A stretch of DNA of 64,000 nt from JAVKBW01 sp040222995 (GCA_040222995.1 JAVKBW010000045.1:67749-131748); one strand, 5' to 3'; positions 1 through 8,464 are shown, counted from the first letter of the stretch. The notes: a model not told the origin generated them from the letters alone. Made by a program: numbers and translations.

Positions 1-1064
1 TTTCTCAGTATATCCGGCCGTTTTTCTGTTTCCACATTCTGCCCGCATTGAACGAACACCCGAACCGGCCAGCCGGAGAGATCATCGCGCACATCCAGCA
101 GTGTGATATCGCCGGATATTCTGTTCTCGCCGCATAGAAACTGTTCAATCGCCAGACCGAGCTTCTGTTGCCGCTGCCCCACATCCATCGACAACCATTG
201 CTTCGACGGTGATTCGTCGTATTCCGGAATCGACTCTGCCGAATTCTGCCTGAACAACGACAACAGTTCCGATGCGCACGCAAATTCAGGTCCAAGCGAC
301 ACCGGAACGACAATTCCCGGCAGCGAGGTCACCGGCAGCGCCTGCTTGCACCGTTCGATAACATGCAGAAGACCATGTGCGATCGCTTCTTCAACCGGCT
401 TACCGATGCTTGTATCGCACAGAATGGATAACAAACCGTAAAGAACCGGATCGTCATCGAAAACACCGGATTTGGCGTCGACGATGCCGATCTGACCGCT
501 GCGACTGAAGGCAATCCAGCAACGGTCGGTTCGGTGCATGATCCATTCTCCGGTCTGCAGGTCTTCCGGCCGGTCCGGGTCCTTTCGACGTACGTGGGCG
601 AAGTATGAGCGCCAGACCTGTGGCAGAATCGATGCGCCATTCAGTGCATGCCGGTTCGAAAGGCTCTGCGGTCGATCCGACGAAGCCGCGACATCCTGCA
701 ATCCGCCTTCCTTCCCGGCAGGATCGGCTTTCTCTCGGCCCGATCGCGTCGTTACGGTGAGGATCAACGAATCCGGCATCTCAAGCCAGTCAGTATTCGC
801 ATCCGCCGATGTGGTGCTTGAAATGCGTTGCCGATCGTCCCCGGAAAGCAGGTCAACCGGCAGCAGTAATTCAACAGTATCTTCCGTTTCCTGGCTGACG
901 GCATGAATAAAACCGGTCAAACTGCGAACCGGGTCGGGATCCGGCACCCAGAGCGCCAGAAAAGGCTCGCTGAACCCTGTTCCCCGAAGATTTTCCGCAA
1001 CCGACGTGTCAAACAGGTCCAATAAGTGCATATAGTCGAAACTGTGAGTCTTCATAACATCCAT
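1..1064 (-). CDS. Hypothetical protein, N-terminal 354 residues (runs off window)
   Basis: An open frame reads uninterrupted on the minus strand from an ATG at 1064 to the window edge, so at least 354 residues are present and the C-terminus is missing. I do not recognise the family. The protein begins MDVMKTHSFDYMHLL, is acidic, has no signal peptide or membrane segment, and carries many Trp/Asp-rich stretches with few low-complexity runs. A second ATG lies three codons inside (1055); neither has a strong ribosome site, so the exact start is open. Codon use (third-position G/C, sense of the frame over more than 1 kb without a stop) supports it as real coding. It is divergent from the sugar module at 1156 and shares a short promoter region of about 90 bases with it. 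Function unknown. Confidence 0.7.
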   Translation of the reverse strand, partial: MDVMKTHSFDYMHLLDLFDTSVAENLRGTGFSEPFLALWVPDPDPVRSLTGFIHAVSQETEDTVELLLPVDLLSGDDRQRISSTTSADANTDWLEMPDSLILTVTTRSGREKADPAGKEGGLQDVAASSDRPQSLSNRHALNGASILPQVWRSYFAHVRRKDPDRPEDLQTGEWIMHRTDRCWIAFSRSGQIGIVDAKSGVFDDDPVLYGLLSILCDTSIGKPVEEAIAHGLLHVIERCKQALPVTSLPGIVVPVSLGPEFACASELLSLFRQNSAESIPEYDESPSKQWLSMDVGQRQQKLGLAIEQFLCGENRISGDITLLDVRDDLSGWPVRVFVQCGQNVETEKRPDILR

Positions 1065-1155
1065 CGAACAAGGTGTCCTGACCCGGACAGAATCAGAAAT
1101 TGCCTTTGCTCAACCGGCGACACAAACATCTTTTAGTGCAGAATGGTCGACCTTC

Positions 1156-2703
1156 ATGACTTTCCATAGCAGCGCCTCCTATCGCATGACGATACTCGAT
1201 CTACCGGCATTGGCCTCCACAATGGCGCAGCTCCGCCGGACCGGGAAGAAGATTGTACTGTGTCATGGCACGTTTGACCTGCTTCATATCGGGCATATCC
1301 GTCATTTCGAAGCCGCGAAAAAGCATGGTGACGTGCTTGTCGTTACCATTACCGCCGACCGCCACGTCAAAAAAGGTATCGACAGACCGGTGTTCAACCA
1401 GGCGCTTCGCTCGGAAATGATCGCCGCTTTGCAACTGGTCGATTATGTATCGGTAATCGACGACGCCTCGGCGATTCCCGCAATCGAGGCCGTCCAGCCC
1501 GCCTGCTACGTGAAGGGTATGGATTATCGCAACGCCGCCGATGATGTTACGGGCAAGATTGAGAAGGAACGCCTTGCCGTCGAACGGCTGGGCGGCGAAC
1601 TGACTTTCACGGATGAAATCGTCTTTTCGTCCTCCTCGCTGCTGAATACGCATTTCGGTGTCGTCAGTGACGACGTCCGCGCCTATCTGGACGCCCATAC
1701 GACGGGGTCGACCCTGCAGGATATCAGAGCCCGGTTCGAACGGGCGCGATCGATGAAAACGCTGTATGTCGGCGAAGTGATTCTCGATGAATATGTCTAT
1801 GTCGATACGCTGGGGCAGGCCGCGAAGGAAAGCATCATCGCGACGCAGTATCGCAGCCATGAAGTTTTTGCCGGTGGCGTCATCGCGGCCGCCAACCATG
1901 TCAGCGATATTCACGATACGCTGACCGTGCTGACAGCAACCGGACAGGACGACCCGCTGAACGCGGTTGTCAGCAAACGCCTGAAGCCCGGCATATCCCT
2001 TAAATCGATCGACCTGCCTGGCCGGCCCACGGTTCGCAAACAGCGGTTCATCGACCGCAGTTACATGCGCAAGATGCACGAAGTGTACTACATGGACGAC
2101 ACGCCGATGCCGGCGGACCGGGAAGCGGAATTTCTCGACCTGCTCGCCGCCGAGACGGCAAAGGCGGATATCGTCTGCGTTACCGATTTCGGCCATGGCC
2201 TGATCAACGACAAAGCGGTGAAGATTCTTGCCGAAAAGGCGCGGTTTCTCGCCGTCAACGTTCAGACCAACAGCGGCAATCGCGGCTACAACCTGATTTC
2301 AAAATATCCCCGCGCCGATTTCGTCTGCCTCGACGCGCCGGAACTGCGCCTTGCCTGCGCCGACAAGCATGCCAGTATCGAAAACCTGATCCTCGAAAAA
2401 ATGAGCTCGCTGATCGATGCACGAAGCGTCATCGTCACGCATGGTCGTGATGGATGTTACCTGAAGAACGACGACGGACAGATCGAACGCATACCGGCCC
2501 TGACCAAGCGGGTTGTCGATACCGTCGGCGCCGGCGACGCCTTCTTCGCCTATGCCGCGCCGCTTGCCGCGGTCGATACGCCAATCCGGGAAACCGCGCT
2601 GGTCGGCAATATCGCCGGCGCGCTGAAAGTCGACATTGTCGGTCACAGCAAATCCGTCGAGCCGGAAAATGTCCTTCGCTATCTCGAGACCCTGCTGAAG
2701 TAG
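1156..2703 (+). CDS. Nucleotidyltransferase-PfkB kinase fusion (HldE-like, inverted domain order)
   Basis: Residues about 30-165 form a cytidylyltransferase-type nucleotidyltransferase with the HGTFDLLHIGH signature (residues 37-47). Residues about 199-510 form a PfkB/ribokinase-type sugar kinase ending in the DTVGAGDAF anion-hole and catalytic-Asp motif (about 454-462). The family makes ADP- or NDP-activated heptoses: the kinase phosphorylates C1 of heptose-7-phosphate and the transferase adds the nucleotide. In E. coli HldE the kinase is N-terminal; here the order is reversed. It is the first of three tightly packed genes with an aminotransferase (10 bp downstream) and an SIS isomerase, so a heptose-like nucleotide sugar for surface polysaccharide is likely. 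ATG at 1156 was kept; an in-frame ATG at 1186 is equally possible since neither has a clear ribosome site. Confidence 0.87.
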   Translation: MTFHSSASYRMTILDLPALASTMAQLRRTGKKIVLCHGTFDLLHIGHIRHFEAAKKHGDVLVVTITADRHVKKGIDRPVFNQALRSEMIAALQLVDYVSVIDDASAIPAIEAVQPACYVKGMDYRNAADDVTGKIEKERLAVERLGGELTFTDEIVFSSSSLLNTHFGVVSDDVRAYLDAHTTGSTLQDIRARFERARSMKTLYVGEVILDEYVYVDTLGQAAKESIIATQYRSHEVFAGGVIAAANHVSDIHDTLTVLTATGQDDPLNAVVSKRLKPGISLKSIDLPGRPTVRKQRFIDRSYMRKMHEVYYMDDTPMPADREAEFLDLLAAETAKADIVCVTDFGHGLINDKAVKILAEKARFLAVNVQTNSGNRGYNLISKYPRADFVCLDAPELRLACADKHASIENLILEKMSSLIDARSVIVTHGRDGCYLKNDDGQIERIPALTKRVVDTVGAGDAFFAYAAPLAAVDTPIRETALVGNIAGALKVDIVGHSKSVEPENVLRYLETLLK

Positions 2704-2713
2704 CGGTCCCGCC

Positions 2714-3856
2714 ATGTCCCCCGACCCCATTAAATACGTCGATATTGCGGCCCAGTACGCACAGGAGAAAGAAGAGCTTCTGCCGATCCTCGAAACCGTC
2801 CTCCAATCCGGCCAGTATGTCGGCGGCGCGGAGATCGAGGCGTTCGAATCCGAAATGGCGGCATTTCTTTCGGTAAAACACTGCGTCGCGCTGAATTCCG
2901 GGACCGACGCGCTGGTTCTTGCGCTGGCCGGTCTGGGCATCGCCGCCGGTGACGAGGTGATCACCCAATCCAACAGTTTCATCGCCAGCGCCGCCGCCAT
3001 CGCCCATCTCGGCGCGGCGCCGGTTTTCGCCGATGTTCTGCCGGACCAGTCCATCGACCCGGCATCCGTTCGCGAAAAGATTACGTCCCGCACGAAGGCG
3101 ATCATGCCGGTACACCTGACCGGCCGGGTCGGCGACATGGATGAGCTTTCGGATATTGCCCGACAGAACGGCCTGAAGATTGTCGAGGATGCGGCGCAGG
3201 CGATCGGGTCGACCTGGCGGGGGAAAATGGCCGGCGTGCTGGGCGACGCCGCGGGATTTTCAGCCCATCCGCTGAAAAACCTGAACGCTTTGGGCGATGC
3301 CGGCTATCTGACCACAGACATCGACGCCTGCGCGGAAACCGCAAGGCTTTACCGGAATCATGGCATGATCGACCGCAATACGGTTGTCCGATGGGGGGCG
3401 GTATCCAGAATGGATGCGCTGCAGGCGGCGGTGCTGCGCTATCGCCTGAACCGAGTCTCCGGGATCATCGAAAGGCGGCAGGTCAACGCGGCGCGCTATC
3501 GAAACACACTGGATCGCAATCTTGTCTATTTCCCGGAACCACGCCCGTACGCGTCGGATACCTTCCACACTTTCGTCATTCAGACCGACAACCGCGACGG
3601 TCTTGCGCAACACCTCAAGGCAAGCGGCATCGATACCGCCATTCACTATCCTGTCCCGATCCATCTGCAGCCTGCCGCATCGTCGCTGAATATTCGACCC
3701 GGCGCGCTGCCGGCCACGGAACGGCAGGCCGGCCGGATTCTGACCCTGCCGGTTCACCAGCATCTTTCGGAAACGGATATCGACCGCGTGGCTGACGCCG
3801 TTAACGGGTTCTTGCGGCAACAGGAGGCTTCACCGGAAATGGAACACAACGCATGA
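2714..3856 (+). CDS. DegT/DnrJ/EryC1/StrS-family sugar aminotransferase
   Basis: A 380-residue PLP-dependent enzyme of the family that aminates keto-sugar nucleotides. The fold-type I features are visible: ALNSGTDALVLAL near the N-terminus (PLP phosphate binding), VEDAAQAIG (the Asp contacting the PLP ring nitrogen, near 160) and the Schiff-base lysine K188 in AHPLKNLNALGDAG. Length matches the family. It follows the nucleotidyltransferase-kinase by 10 bp and overlaps the SIS gene by 4 bp (ATGA), so translation is probably coupled. With these neighbours it most likely places an amino group on a keto-sugar during biosynthesis of an unusual amino sugar for a cell-surface glycan. The precise substrate cannot be read from sequence. 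Confidence 0.9.
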   Translation: MSPDPIKYVDIAAQYAQEKEELLPILETVLQSGQYVGGAEIEAFESEMAAFLSVKHCVALNSGTDALVLALAGLGIAAGDEVITQSNSFIASAAAIAHLGAAPVFADVLPDQSIDPASVREKITSRTKAIMPVHLTGRVGDMDELSDIARQNGLKIVEDAAQAIGSTWRGKMAGVLGDAAGFSAHPLKNLNALGDAGYLTTDIDACAETARLYRNHGMIDRNTVVRWGAVSRMDALQAAVLRYRLNRVSGIIERRQVNAARYRNTLDRNLVYFPEPRPYASDTFHTFVIQTDNRDGLAQHLKASGIDTAIHYPVPIHLQPAASSLNIRPGALPATERQAGRILTLPVHQHLSETDIDRVADAVNGFLRQQEASPEMEHNA

Positions 3857-4476
3857 GCCTGTCGGATAAAAAGCCGGACACCGCCGGCGCCTTCGCGGAC
3901 GCCTATTTCTCGGACCTTGGCCGGGCCGCCGCCGGTATCGACCGTAGGGCAATCGCCAAGGCTGCTGCGTTGCTGGAAGGCACATACAAAGCCGGCAACA
4001 TGCTGTTCTGTTGCGGCAATGGCGGATCGGCGGCATTGGCGAACCAGATGGTTTGCGATCATATCAACGCCATCAGGCGCGGAACCGACCTTCGCCCGCG
4101 CATCGTCTCCCTGTGTTCGAACATGGAAACACTGACGGCAACGGCCAACGATTCCGACTATGCCGATGTCTTTGTTCACGCCCTGTCATCGCTGGCGAAA
4201 CCGGGCGACGTGCTGATCACCATCAGTTCTTCCGGCGACAGCGAGAACATTGTCCGGGCCATCGACTGGGCCAAACGGAACGAGATGCAGACTGTTGCGC
4301 TAACAGGTTTTCAGGGCGGCCGCAGCGCAGACAGGGCGGACATCAACATCCATGTGCCGGAATCCAATTACGGAATCGTCGAAGACCTGCACCAGTCGAT
4401 CACCCATATTCTGGCGCAATATATCCGGTCGGAAAACCTGGCGTCGCCAAGTGACTACGGCAAGACGATCTTCTGA
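3853..4476 (+). CDS. SIS-domain sugar isomerase (GmhA-like)
   Basis: A 207-residue single-SIS-domain protein. CGNGGSAALANQMVCDH near residue 54 and ISSSGDSENIVRAI further on are the phosphosugar-binding loops typical of sedoheptulose-7-phosphate isomerase GmhA and its DiaA relatives. The product family converts sedoheptulose-7-phosphate to heptose-7-phosphate, the substrate expected for the kinase half of the fusion encoded at 1156. The start codon overlaps the stop of the aminotransferase gene by 4 bp. DiaA-like proteins have the same fold, so GmhA function rests on operon context. No phosphatase (GmhB) gene is in the window. Confidence 0.85.
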   Translation: MSLSDKKPDTAGAFADAYFSDLGRAAAGIDRRAIAKAAALLEGTYKAGNMLFCCGNGGSAALANQMVCDHINAIRRGTDLRPRIVSLCSNMETLTATANDSDYADVFVHALSSLAKPGDVLITISSSGDSENIVRAIDWAKRNEMQTVALTGFQGGRSADRADINIHVPESNYGIVEDLHQSITHILAQYIRSENLASPSDYGKTIF

Positions 4477-4583
4477 AATTTTGCGCGCTGCCGATGCCCG
4501 AAACAGGGTGAAAAATTCTCTCTCTTGCGGCTGAAAAAAACCGGAATAATGTATGTCATTCACCCTTGTTCTGGAGCGAGATA

Positions 4584-5792
4584 ATGTCAACTGCCGCGCA
4601 TATCAACAGCGATCTGACCGCCGAGATCGAAGCTGTTCTGGTCGATTCGCCGGTAAAATCCGGCCTGCCGAACGCCACCTACACGTCCGAGGAATTCATT
4701 GCGGTCGAACAGGAACGCGTTTTCGCGAAAAACTGGACGGGCATCGGCTTTGCGAAGGACGTGCCGACCATCGGCGACGTCTTCCCGACAGTGCTGAACG
4801 GGCAGCCGCTGCTGATCGTGCGCGACACGAAAAAAGCGGTGCGTGTCTTCCACAATGTGTGCAGCCATCGCGGCGCGATCCTGGTTGATGAACCGCGCAA
4901 CTGCAAACGCATCATCAAATGCCCCTACCATGCCTGGTGCTACGACCTTTCCGGCGCCCTGCGCCACACACCCTGCGTCGGCGGTCCCGATACGGATACG
5001 CATGAAGACGTCGATATGGCGCTTTACGGCCTGAAGGAAATCCGCAGCCATGTCTTCATGGATGTCGTCTTCGTTAACCTGTCCGGCGACGCCGAATCCT
5101 TCGAAGACCAGCACCGCAAACTGATGCAGCGGTGGAAGCTCTTCGTCGATGTTCCGCTGTTTCACGGCGGCGAGAACTCGACCAACGAGTTCACGCTCGA
5201 CACCAACTGGAAGCTGGCGGTCGAGAACTTCTGCGAAGCCTATCACCTGCCCTGGGTCCATCCGGCCCTGAATACGTATTCCCGGCTGGAAGACCACGAA
5301 AACATCGCGGAATACGGGTCGTTCGCTGGCCAGCGCTCGAACGTCTATCAGCCGCAACTGTCGCGCGACGGATCGCACTTCCCGGAAATTTCCGGCCTGC
5401 CGCAAGAATGGCATACCGGAGCGGAATACATCGCGCTGTTCCCGAATGTGCTGCTGATGGTGCATAAGGATCACTACAGTGCTGTTATCATCCAGCCGGA
5501 CGGGCCGACGAAAACGCATGAACGGATGGAACTGTATTACTACGATGAATCCTGTGCTGGGTCCGACTACGAAATGCTGCGCCGGTCGAACCAGACGACG
5601 TGGCGCACGGTCTTCGCAGAGGATGTCGACATCGTGCAGTCGATGCAGCGCGGGCGCGCATCCGGCGGGTTCAGGGGCGGCGTCCTGACGCCGGTCATGG
5701 ATACCCCGACCCATTGTTTTCACGCCTGGATAGCCGAAGCCCTGCTGGATGGCGACGAAGCGCCCCGGTCAGCATCGATGGCCGCAGAATAG
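4584..5792 (+). CDS. Rieske non-haem iron oxygenase, alpha subunit (quaternary-amine type)
   Basis: A 402-residue terminal oxygenase. The Rieske [2Fe-2S] ligands are C93, H95, C113 and H116 (CSHRG and CPYHAW). The mononuclear iron site lies in ENFCEAYHLPWVH, with H221 and H226 as ligands. The residue bridging to the Rieske centre is Glu (E218), as in carnitine and choline/betaine oxygenases, rather than the Asp of most aromatic-ring dioxygenases. This favours an N-methylated amine such as betaine, stachydrine or carnitine; the substrate itself is inference. The ATG at 4584 follows GGAG by 7 bases and was chosen over an in-frame upstream start at 4566. No reductase or beta subunit gene is nearby. 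A hairpin follows the stop at 5821. Confidence 0.85.
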   Translation: MSTAAHINSDLTAEIEAVLVDSPVKSGLPNATYTSEEFIAVEQERVFAKNWTGIGFAKDVPTIGDVFPTVLNGQPLLIVRDTKKAVRVFHNVCSHRGAILVDEPRNCKRIIKCPYHAWCYDLSGALRHTPCVGGPDTDTHEDVDMALYGLKEIRSHVFMDVVFVNLSGDAESFEDQHRKLMQRWKLFVDVPLFHGGENSTNEFTLDTNWKLAVENFCEAYHLPWVHPALNTYSRLEDHENIAEYGSFAGQRSNVYQPQLSRDGSHFPEISGLPQEWHTGAEYIALFPNVLLMVHKDHYSAVIIQPDGPTKTHERMELYYYDESCAGSDYEMLRRSNQTTWRTVFAEDVDIVQSMQRGRASGGFRGGVLTPVMDTPTHCFHAWIAEALLDGDEAPRSASMAAE

Positions 5793-5815
5793 GCGGATTA
5801 TCCGACTGATTCCGC

Positions 5816-5848
5816 AAAAACAGCCGCCCGGTCCGATCCGGGCGGCTG
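5816..5848 (-). terminator. Strong GC hairpin with A/T tract (terminator, minus orientation)
   Basis: An 11-bp perfect stem (5821-5831 with 5838-5848, loop TCCGAT). On the minus strand it is followed by TTTTT, the layout of an intrinsic terminator. On the plus strand it lies 28 bases after the oxygenase stop but lacks a T tract there. It may serve both directions: ending the oxygenase transcript and minus-strand read-through from the cupin and ribB genes. Confidence 0.6.
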
Positions 5849-5947
5849 CAGAACTGTCCTATTTCGTTATCGACCTGCCGCTTTTCGACAGTTACAGTCG
5901 CCCGACCGATGGCGTTCCGCCTTCTAAAGTCCTCTCTTGGCGCTGAT

Positions 5948-6169
5948 ATGAACGATAAAGAAAACGACGGTAAAGCCAGTCGAACCGGCGCGGCTGTTCT
6001 GGGACCGGTTCCGAAAAGGGACGAGCTTGTTAGGTGCTTCGGCGAAGGGCGGATTGCCATTCTTCGCACCAATGGAACTATCGATTACTATGAAGCGTCG
6101 GATGTGATCGAAGACGACCGCGTGGCGCATATGTTTTTCAGCTTTACACCCGGCAACGCTTTCAAATAG
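5948..6169 (+). CDS. Small hypothetical protein (73 aa)
   Basis: A 73-residue frame starting MNDKENDG and ending TPGNAFK. It has a charged N-terminal tail, then a compact region with hydrophobic alternation (RIAILRTNGTIDYYEASDVIEDDRVAHMFFSF). No known domain was recognised. An alternative ATG at 5909 would add 13 residues; neither has a good ribosome site. It ends 9 bp before the convergent cupin gene. Because a minus-oriented terminator lies upstream at 5816-5848, part of this interval may instead be the cupin/ribB 3' untranslated region, hence low confidence. Confidence 0.4.
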   Translation: MNDKENDGKASRTGAAVLGPVPKRDELVRCFGEGRIAILRTNGTIDYYEASDVIEDDRVAHMFFSFTPGNAFK

Positions 6170-6178
6170 CGGGTTGCG

Positions 6179-6529
6179 TCAGGCTTTCTTGCCCCAGTCG
6201 ACACCGATCAGCAGACACCCTGTTTCAGTTCGCGAATTGTGCCTTGTGCCCGGTTCGTAGTGGACGAAGTCGCCGGGTTTCAGAACCGTGCCGTCGGATT
6301 CAATCAGTTCTCCGCGAACGATCAGATAATCCTCGTTACCGCCGTGAACATGCGGAATGGTCGCCGCGCCGGGCTGCATGCTGATGGCATAGGCGCCGTT
6401 GGCGTCCCCGTCCTTGTCATAGCTGAGGGGAATATAGCCCATATCCTCCTGCAACGGACCTTCCAGATCGTAGGGAAGGAATTCGTCGTCGAAGATGTTG
6501 ACGATTTTCCTGTCGCTGCGGTCGCTCAT
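6179..6529 (-). CDS. Cupin-domain protein (116 aa)
   Basis: A single small cupin. Motif 1 is HVHGGNEDYLIVRGE (metal-ligand His residues and Glu) and motif 2 is GDFVHYEPGTRHNS. This arrangement fits a metal-binding beta-barrel with a possible dioxygenase, isomerase or sensing role; the substrate is unknown. It lies 23 bp downstream of ribB on the same strand and is probably co-transcribed with it. A similar stand-alone cupin sits at 34983. Confidence 0.8.
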   Translation of the reverse strand: MSDRSDRKIVNIFDDEFLPYDLEGPLQEDMGYIPLSYDKDGDANGAYAISMQPGAATIPHVHGGNEDYLIVRGELIESDGTVLKPGDFVHYEPGTRHNSRTETGCLLIGVDWGKKA

Positions 6530-6552
6530 GGCCTTGTCCTGTCTTGTTCCGG

Positions 6553-7635
6553 TCAGGGAAGCAGAACGGTTTCGTTAATTGTCACGCCGAACCCTGACAG
6601 TCCGACATACTGGCGTTCGGCGCTGCCGATGACCCGGATCGAGGTCAGCCCCAGATCGCGCAGGATCTGCGCGCCAAGACCAACTTCCTGCCACGACCGT
6701 ATTCTTGCGTCTTCACCTTCTTCCTGACCGCCCCGGGCGCGGCTGCTGGAGTCGACGACGCCGACAGCCCCCTGACGCAGGTAGATAACCGCCCCGCGCC
6801 CTTCCTTGCGGATAAGGTCCAGCGACGGGCCGAGGCTACCCCTGTCCACGCCGAAAACGTTGCTCAGGGTATCTTCCTGCTGCATCCGCACCAGTACGTT
6901 CTCGCCATCCGCAATATCGCCGAAAACAAGCGCCAGATGCTGATAATCGTCGTAGGGCGTCCGATAGGCGATCGCCCGCGCCGGCCCGATAACCGTATCC
7001 GCCATGGTTTCCGACACCCGCTCGACCAAAGTTTCTCGGCTGCGCCGAAAGGCAATGAGCTGATTGATCGATATCAGCTTCAGATCGTGTTCCCTTGCGA
7101 AGGCGTCGATATCGACGCCCTTTTTGACATCGCCCGAATCGTTGACCAGTTCGGCCAGCAACCCGACCGGCTGAAACCCGGCCAGACGGGCCAGGTCGGC
7201 AGCGGCTTCCGTATGGCCGGACCGGATCAGAACGCCGCCATTGCGCGCGACAAGCGGAAAGACATGACCGGGACGGACCAGATCGTTCGGTCCGATATTG
7301 TGATTCGCCAGCGCCCGGACAGTCGCGCACCGTTCCTTTGCCGAAATACCCGTGGTCAGGCCTTCCCGGTAATCGACGGACACCGTGAATGCGGTCGCCA
7401 GCGGCGCATCGTTTTCGGCAACCATCGGCGCCAGATTCAGGCTTCGCGCCCGATCCCTTTCGATGGCGACGCACAGAATGCCGCTGGTATGGCGAATAAA
7501 AAAGGCTACCTGTTCCGGCGTAGCGGTTTCCGCCGGCATGATGAGGTCGCCCTCGTTCTCCCGACCTTCGTCGTCGGTCACCACGATCGGGCGTCCCGCC
7601 CGCAGCTCCTCAAGCGCCAGTTCCACGTCATTCAT
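6553..7635 (-). CDS. ribB: 3,4-dihydroxy-2-butanone-4-phosphate synthase with degenerate GTP cyclohydrolase II-like domain (RibBX type)
   Basis: Residues 1 to about 200 are an intact RibB that makes the four-carbon precursor of riboflavin from ribulose-5-phosphate: DDEGRENEGDLIMPAE (acidic metal loop), RHTSGILCVAI, and RPGHVFPL...RSGHTEAA are all present. Residues about 205-360 resemble RibA, but the zinc site is gone: the SEC and RCDC cysteine motifs are replaced by QED and GVDR, and the catalytic RQEGRGIGL segment reads RQGAVGVVD. GTP cyclohydrolase II activity is therefore unlikely. Proteobacterial RibB proteins with such an inactive RibA-like tail are known (RibBX). No FMN riboswitch was recognised upstream; instead a 35-codon open frame lies there. 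Confidence 0.92.
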   Translation of the reverse strand: MNDVELALEELRAGRPIVVTDDEGRENEGDLIMPAETATPEQVAFFIRHTSGILCVAIERDRARSLNLAPMVAENDAPLATAFTVSVDYREGLTTGISAKERCATVRALANHNIGPNDLVRPGHVFPLVARNGGVLIRSGHTEAAADLARLAGFQPVGLLAELVNDSGDVKKGVDIDAFAREHDLKLISINQLIAFRRSRETLVERVSETMADTVIGPARAIAYRTPYDDYQHLALVFGDIADGENVLVRMQQEDTLSNVFGVDRGSLGPSLDLIRKEGRGAVIYLRQGAVGVVDSSSRARGGQEEGEDARIRSWQEVGLGAQILRDLGLTSIRVIGSAERQYVGLSGFGVTINETVLLP

Positions 7636-7640
7636 CGGTA

Positions 7641-7748
7641 TCAGGTTCCCAGCAGGCGTTTCAGGTCACAATACGGCACGACATTACCCGGCAGGGCCTG
7701 CGGGTCAACGGCGATGCGCTGACGGTCTGTATTCCGGCCGGCCTCCAT
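7641..7748 (-). CDS. Possible 35-residue leader ORF upstream of ribB
   Basis: A short frame (MEAGRNTDRQR... ending KRLLGT) begins with ATG at 7748 and stops 5 bp before the ribB ATG. Codons are G/C-ended like genuine genes here, and the tight spacing would allow coupled translation. No ribosome site or homologue was recognised; it may be chance. It would be too short for routine gene calling. Confidence 0.3.
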   Translation of the reverse strand: MEAGRNTDRQRIAVDPQALPGNVVPYCDLKRLLGT

Positions 7749-7809
7749 TGACAACCCATCGACTTGTGAAGCTTGATTGCAGATACAAGAGGTGGACGAG
7801 CGAAAACCG

Positions 7810-8457
7810 ATGAGCGAACACGACGATCAGGCCGAAGACAGCGAACTTGGGTTGCTGGCGGATACGACCGCTGGTCCGCCGGCGCGCGATCTTGGAACGG
7901 AAGTCGGGATCGAGGTTCGCCGACTGCGTCGCATGCAGGATATGACGGTCAGCGAACTCGCAAAGTCGGCCGGCATGTCGCAAGGCATGCTGTCGCGGAT
8001 CGAAAACGGTCAGACGATGCCGTCGCTGACCACGCTGAACAATCTGGCCGAAGCGTTGAACGTGCCGATTTCCTCTTTTTTTTCCGGAATGGAGAGATCG
8101 ACCGATGTATCCTTCGTGCCTGCCAATCAGGGCCTGCTGATCGACCGGCGCGGCACCCGAAGAGGCCATCTCTATCAGTTGCTGGGCTATGGCGTGAACA
8201 GCGCGCCGAGGATGGAACCCTATCTCATCACCCTGACGGAAGAATCGGAAGCCTATGGCGAATTCCGTCACGAAGGCGTCGAACTGATCTACATGCAGAC
8301 CGGCCGACTGATCTACCGGCATGGTGATCAGACCTACCCGCTGGGACCGGGCGATTCCCTGTTTTTCGATGCCATCGCACCGCATGGACCGGTTGAACTG
8401 GTGGAGCTTCCCTGCACCTATTTATCGGTTATCGCCTATCCGAAGAAGAATCCCTGA
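7810..8457 (+). CDS. XRE-family transcriptional regulator with C-terminal cupin
   Basis: About 215 residues. An acidic N-terminal tail precedes a helix-turn-helix of the XRE/Cro type (VRRLRRMQDMTVSELAKSAGMSQ and MLSRIENGQ). After a linker come cupin motifs (HEGVELIYMQTGRLIYRHGD and LGPGDSLFFDAIAPHGP). This is the PuuR/SutR layout, where the cupin senses a small ligand. It stands directly upstream of, and in the same direction as, the glxB-glxC-glxD-glnT operon, 102 bp away, so it is the likely local regulator of that operon. The start was set at ATG 7810; a GTG at 7792 or TTG at 7777 in frame could add up to 11 residues. Confidence 0.88.
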   Translation: MSEHDDQAEDSELGLLADTTAGPPARDLGTEVGIEVRRLRRMQDMTVSELAKSAGMSQGMLSRIENGQTMPSLTTLNNLAEALNVPISSFFSGMERSTDVSFVPANQGLLIDRRGTRRGHLYQLLGYGVNSAPRMEPYLITLTEESEAYGEFRHEGVELIYMQTGRLIYRHGDQTYPLGPGDSLFFDAIAPHGPVELVELPCTYLSVIAYPKKNP

Positions 8458-8464
8458 TTATTCG

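Noticed and set aside
1201..2196. Long minus-strand frame (331 codons) inside the nucleotidyltransferase-kinase gene
   Set aside because: Antisense shadow of a clear gene; composition typical of reverse reading in GC-rich DNA.
7636..7776. FMN riboswitch before ribB
   Set aside because: No RFN-type conserved segments could be matched by eye; a covariance model would be decisive.
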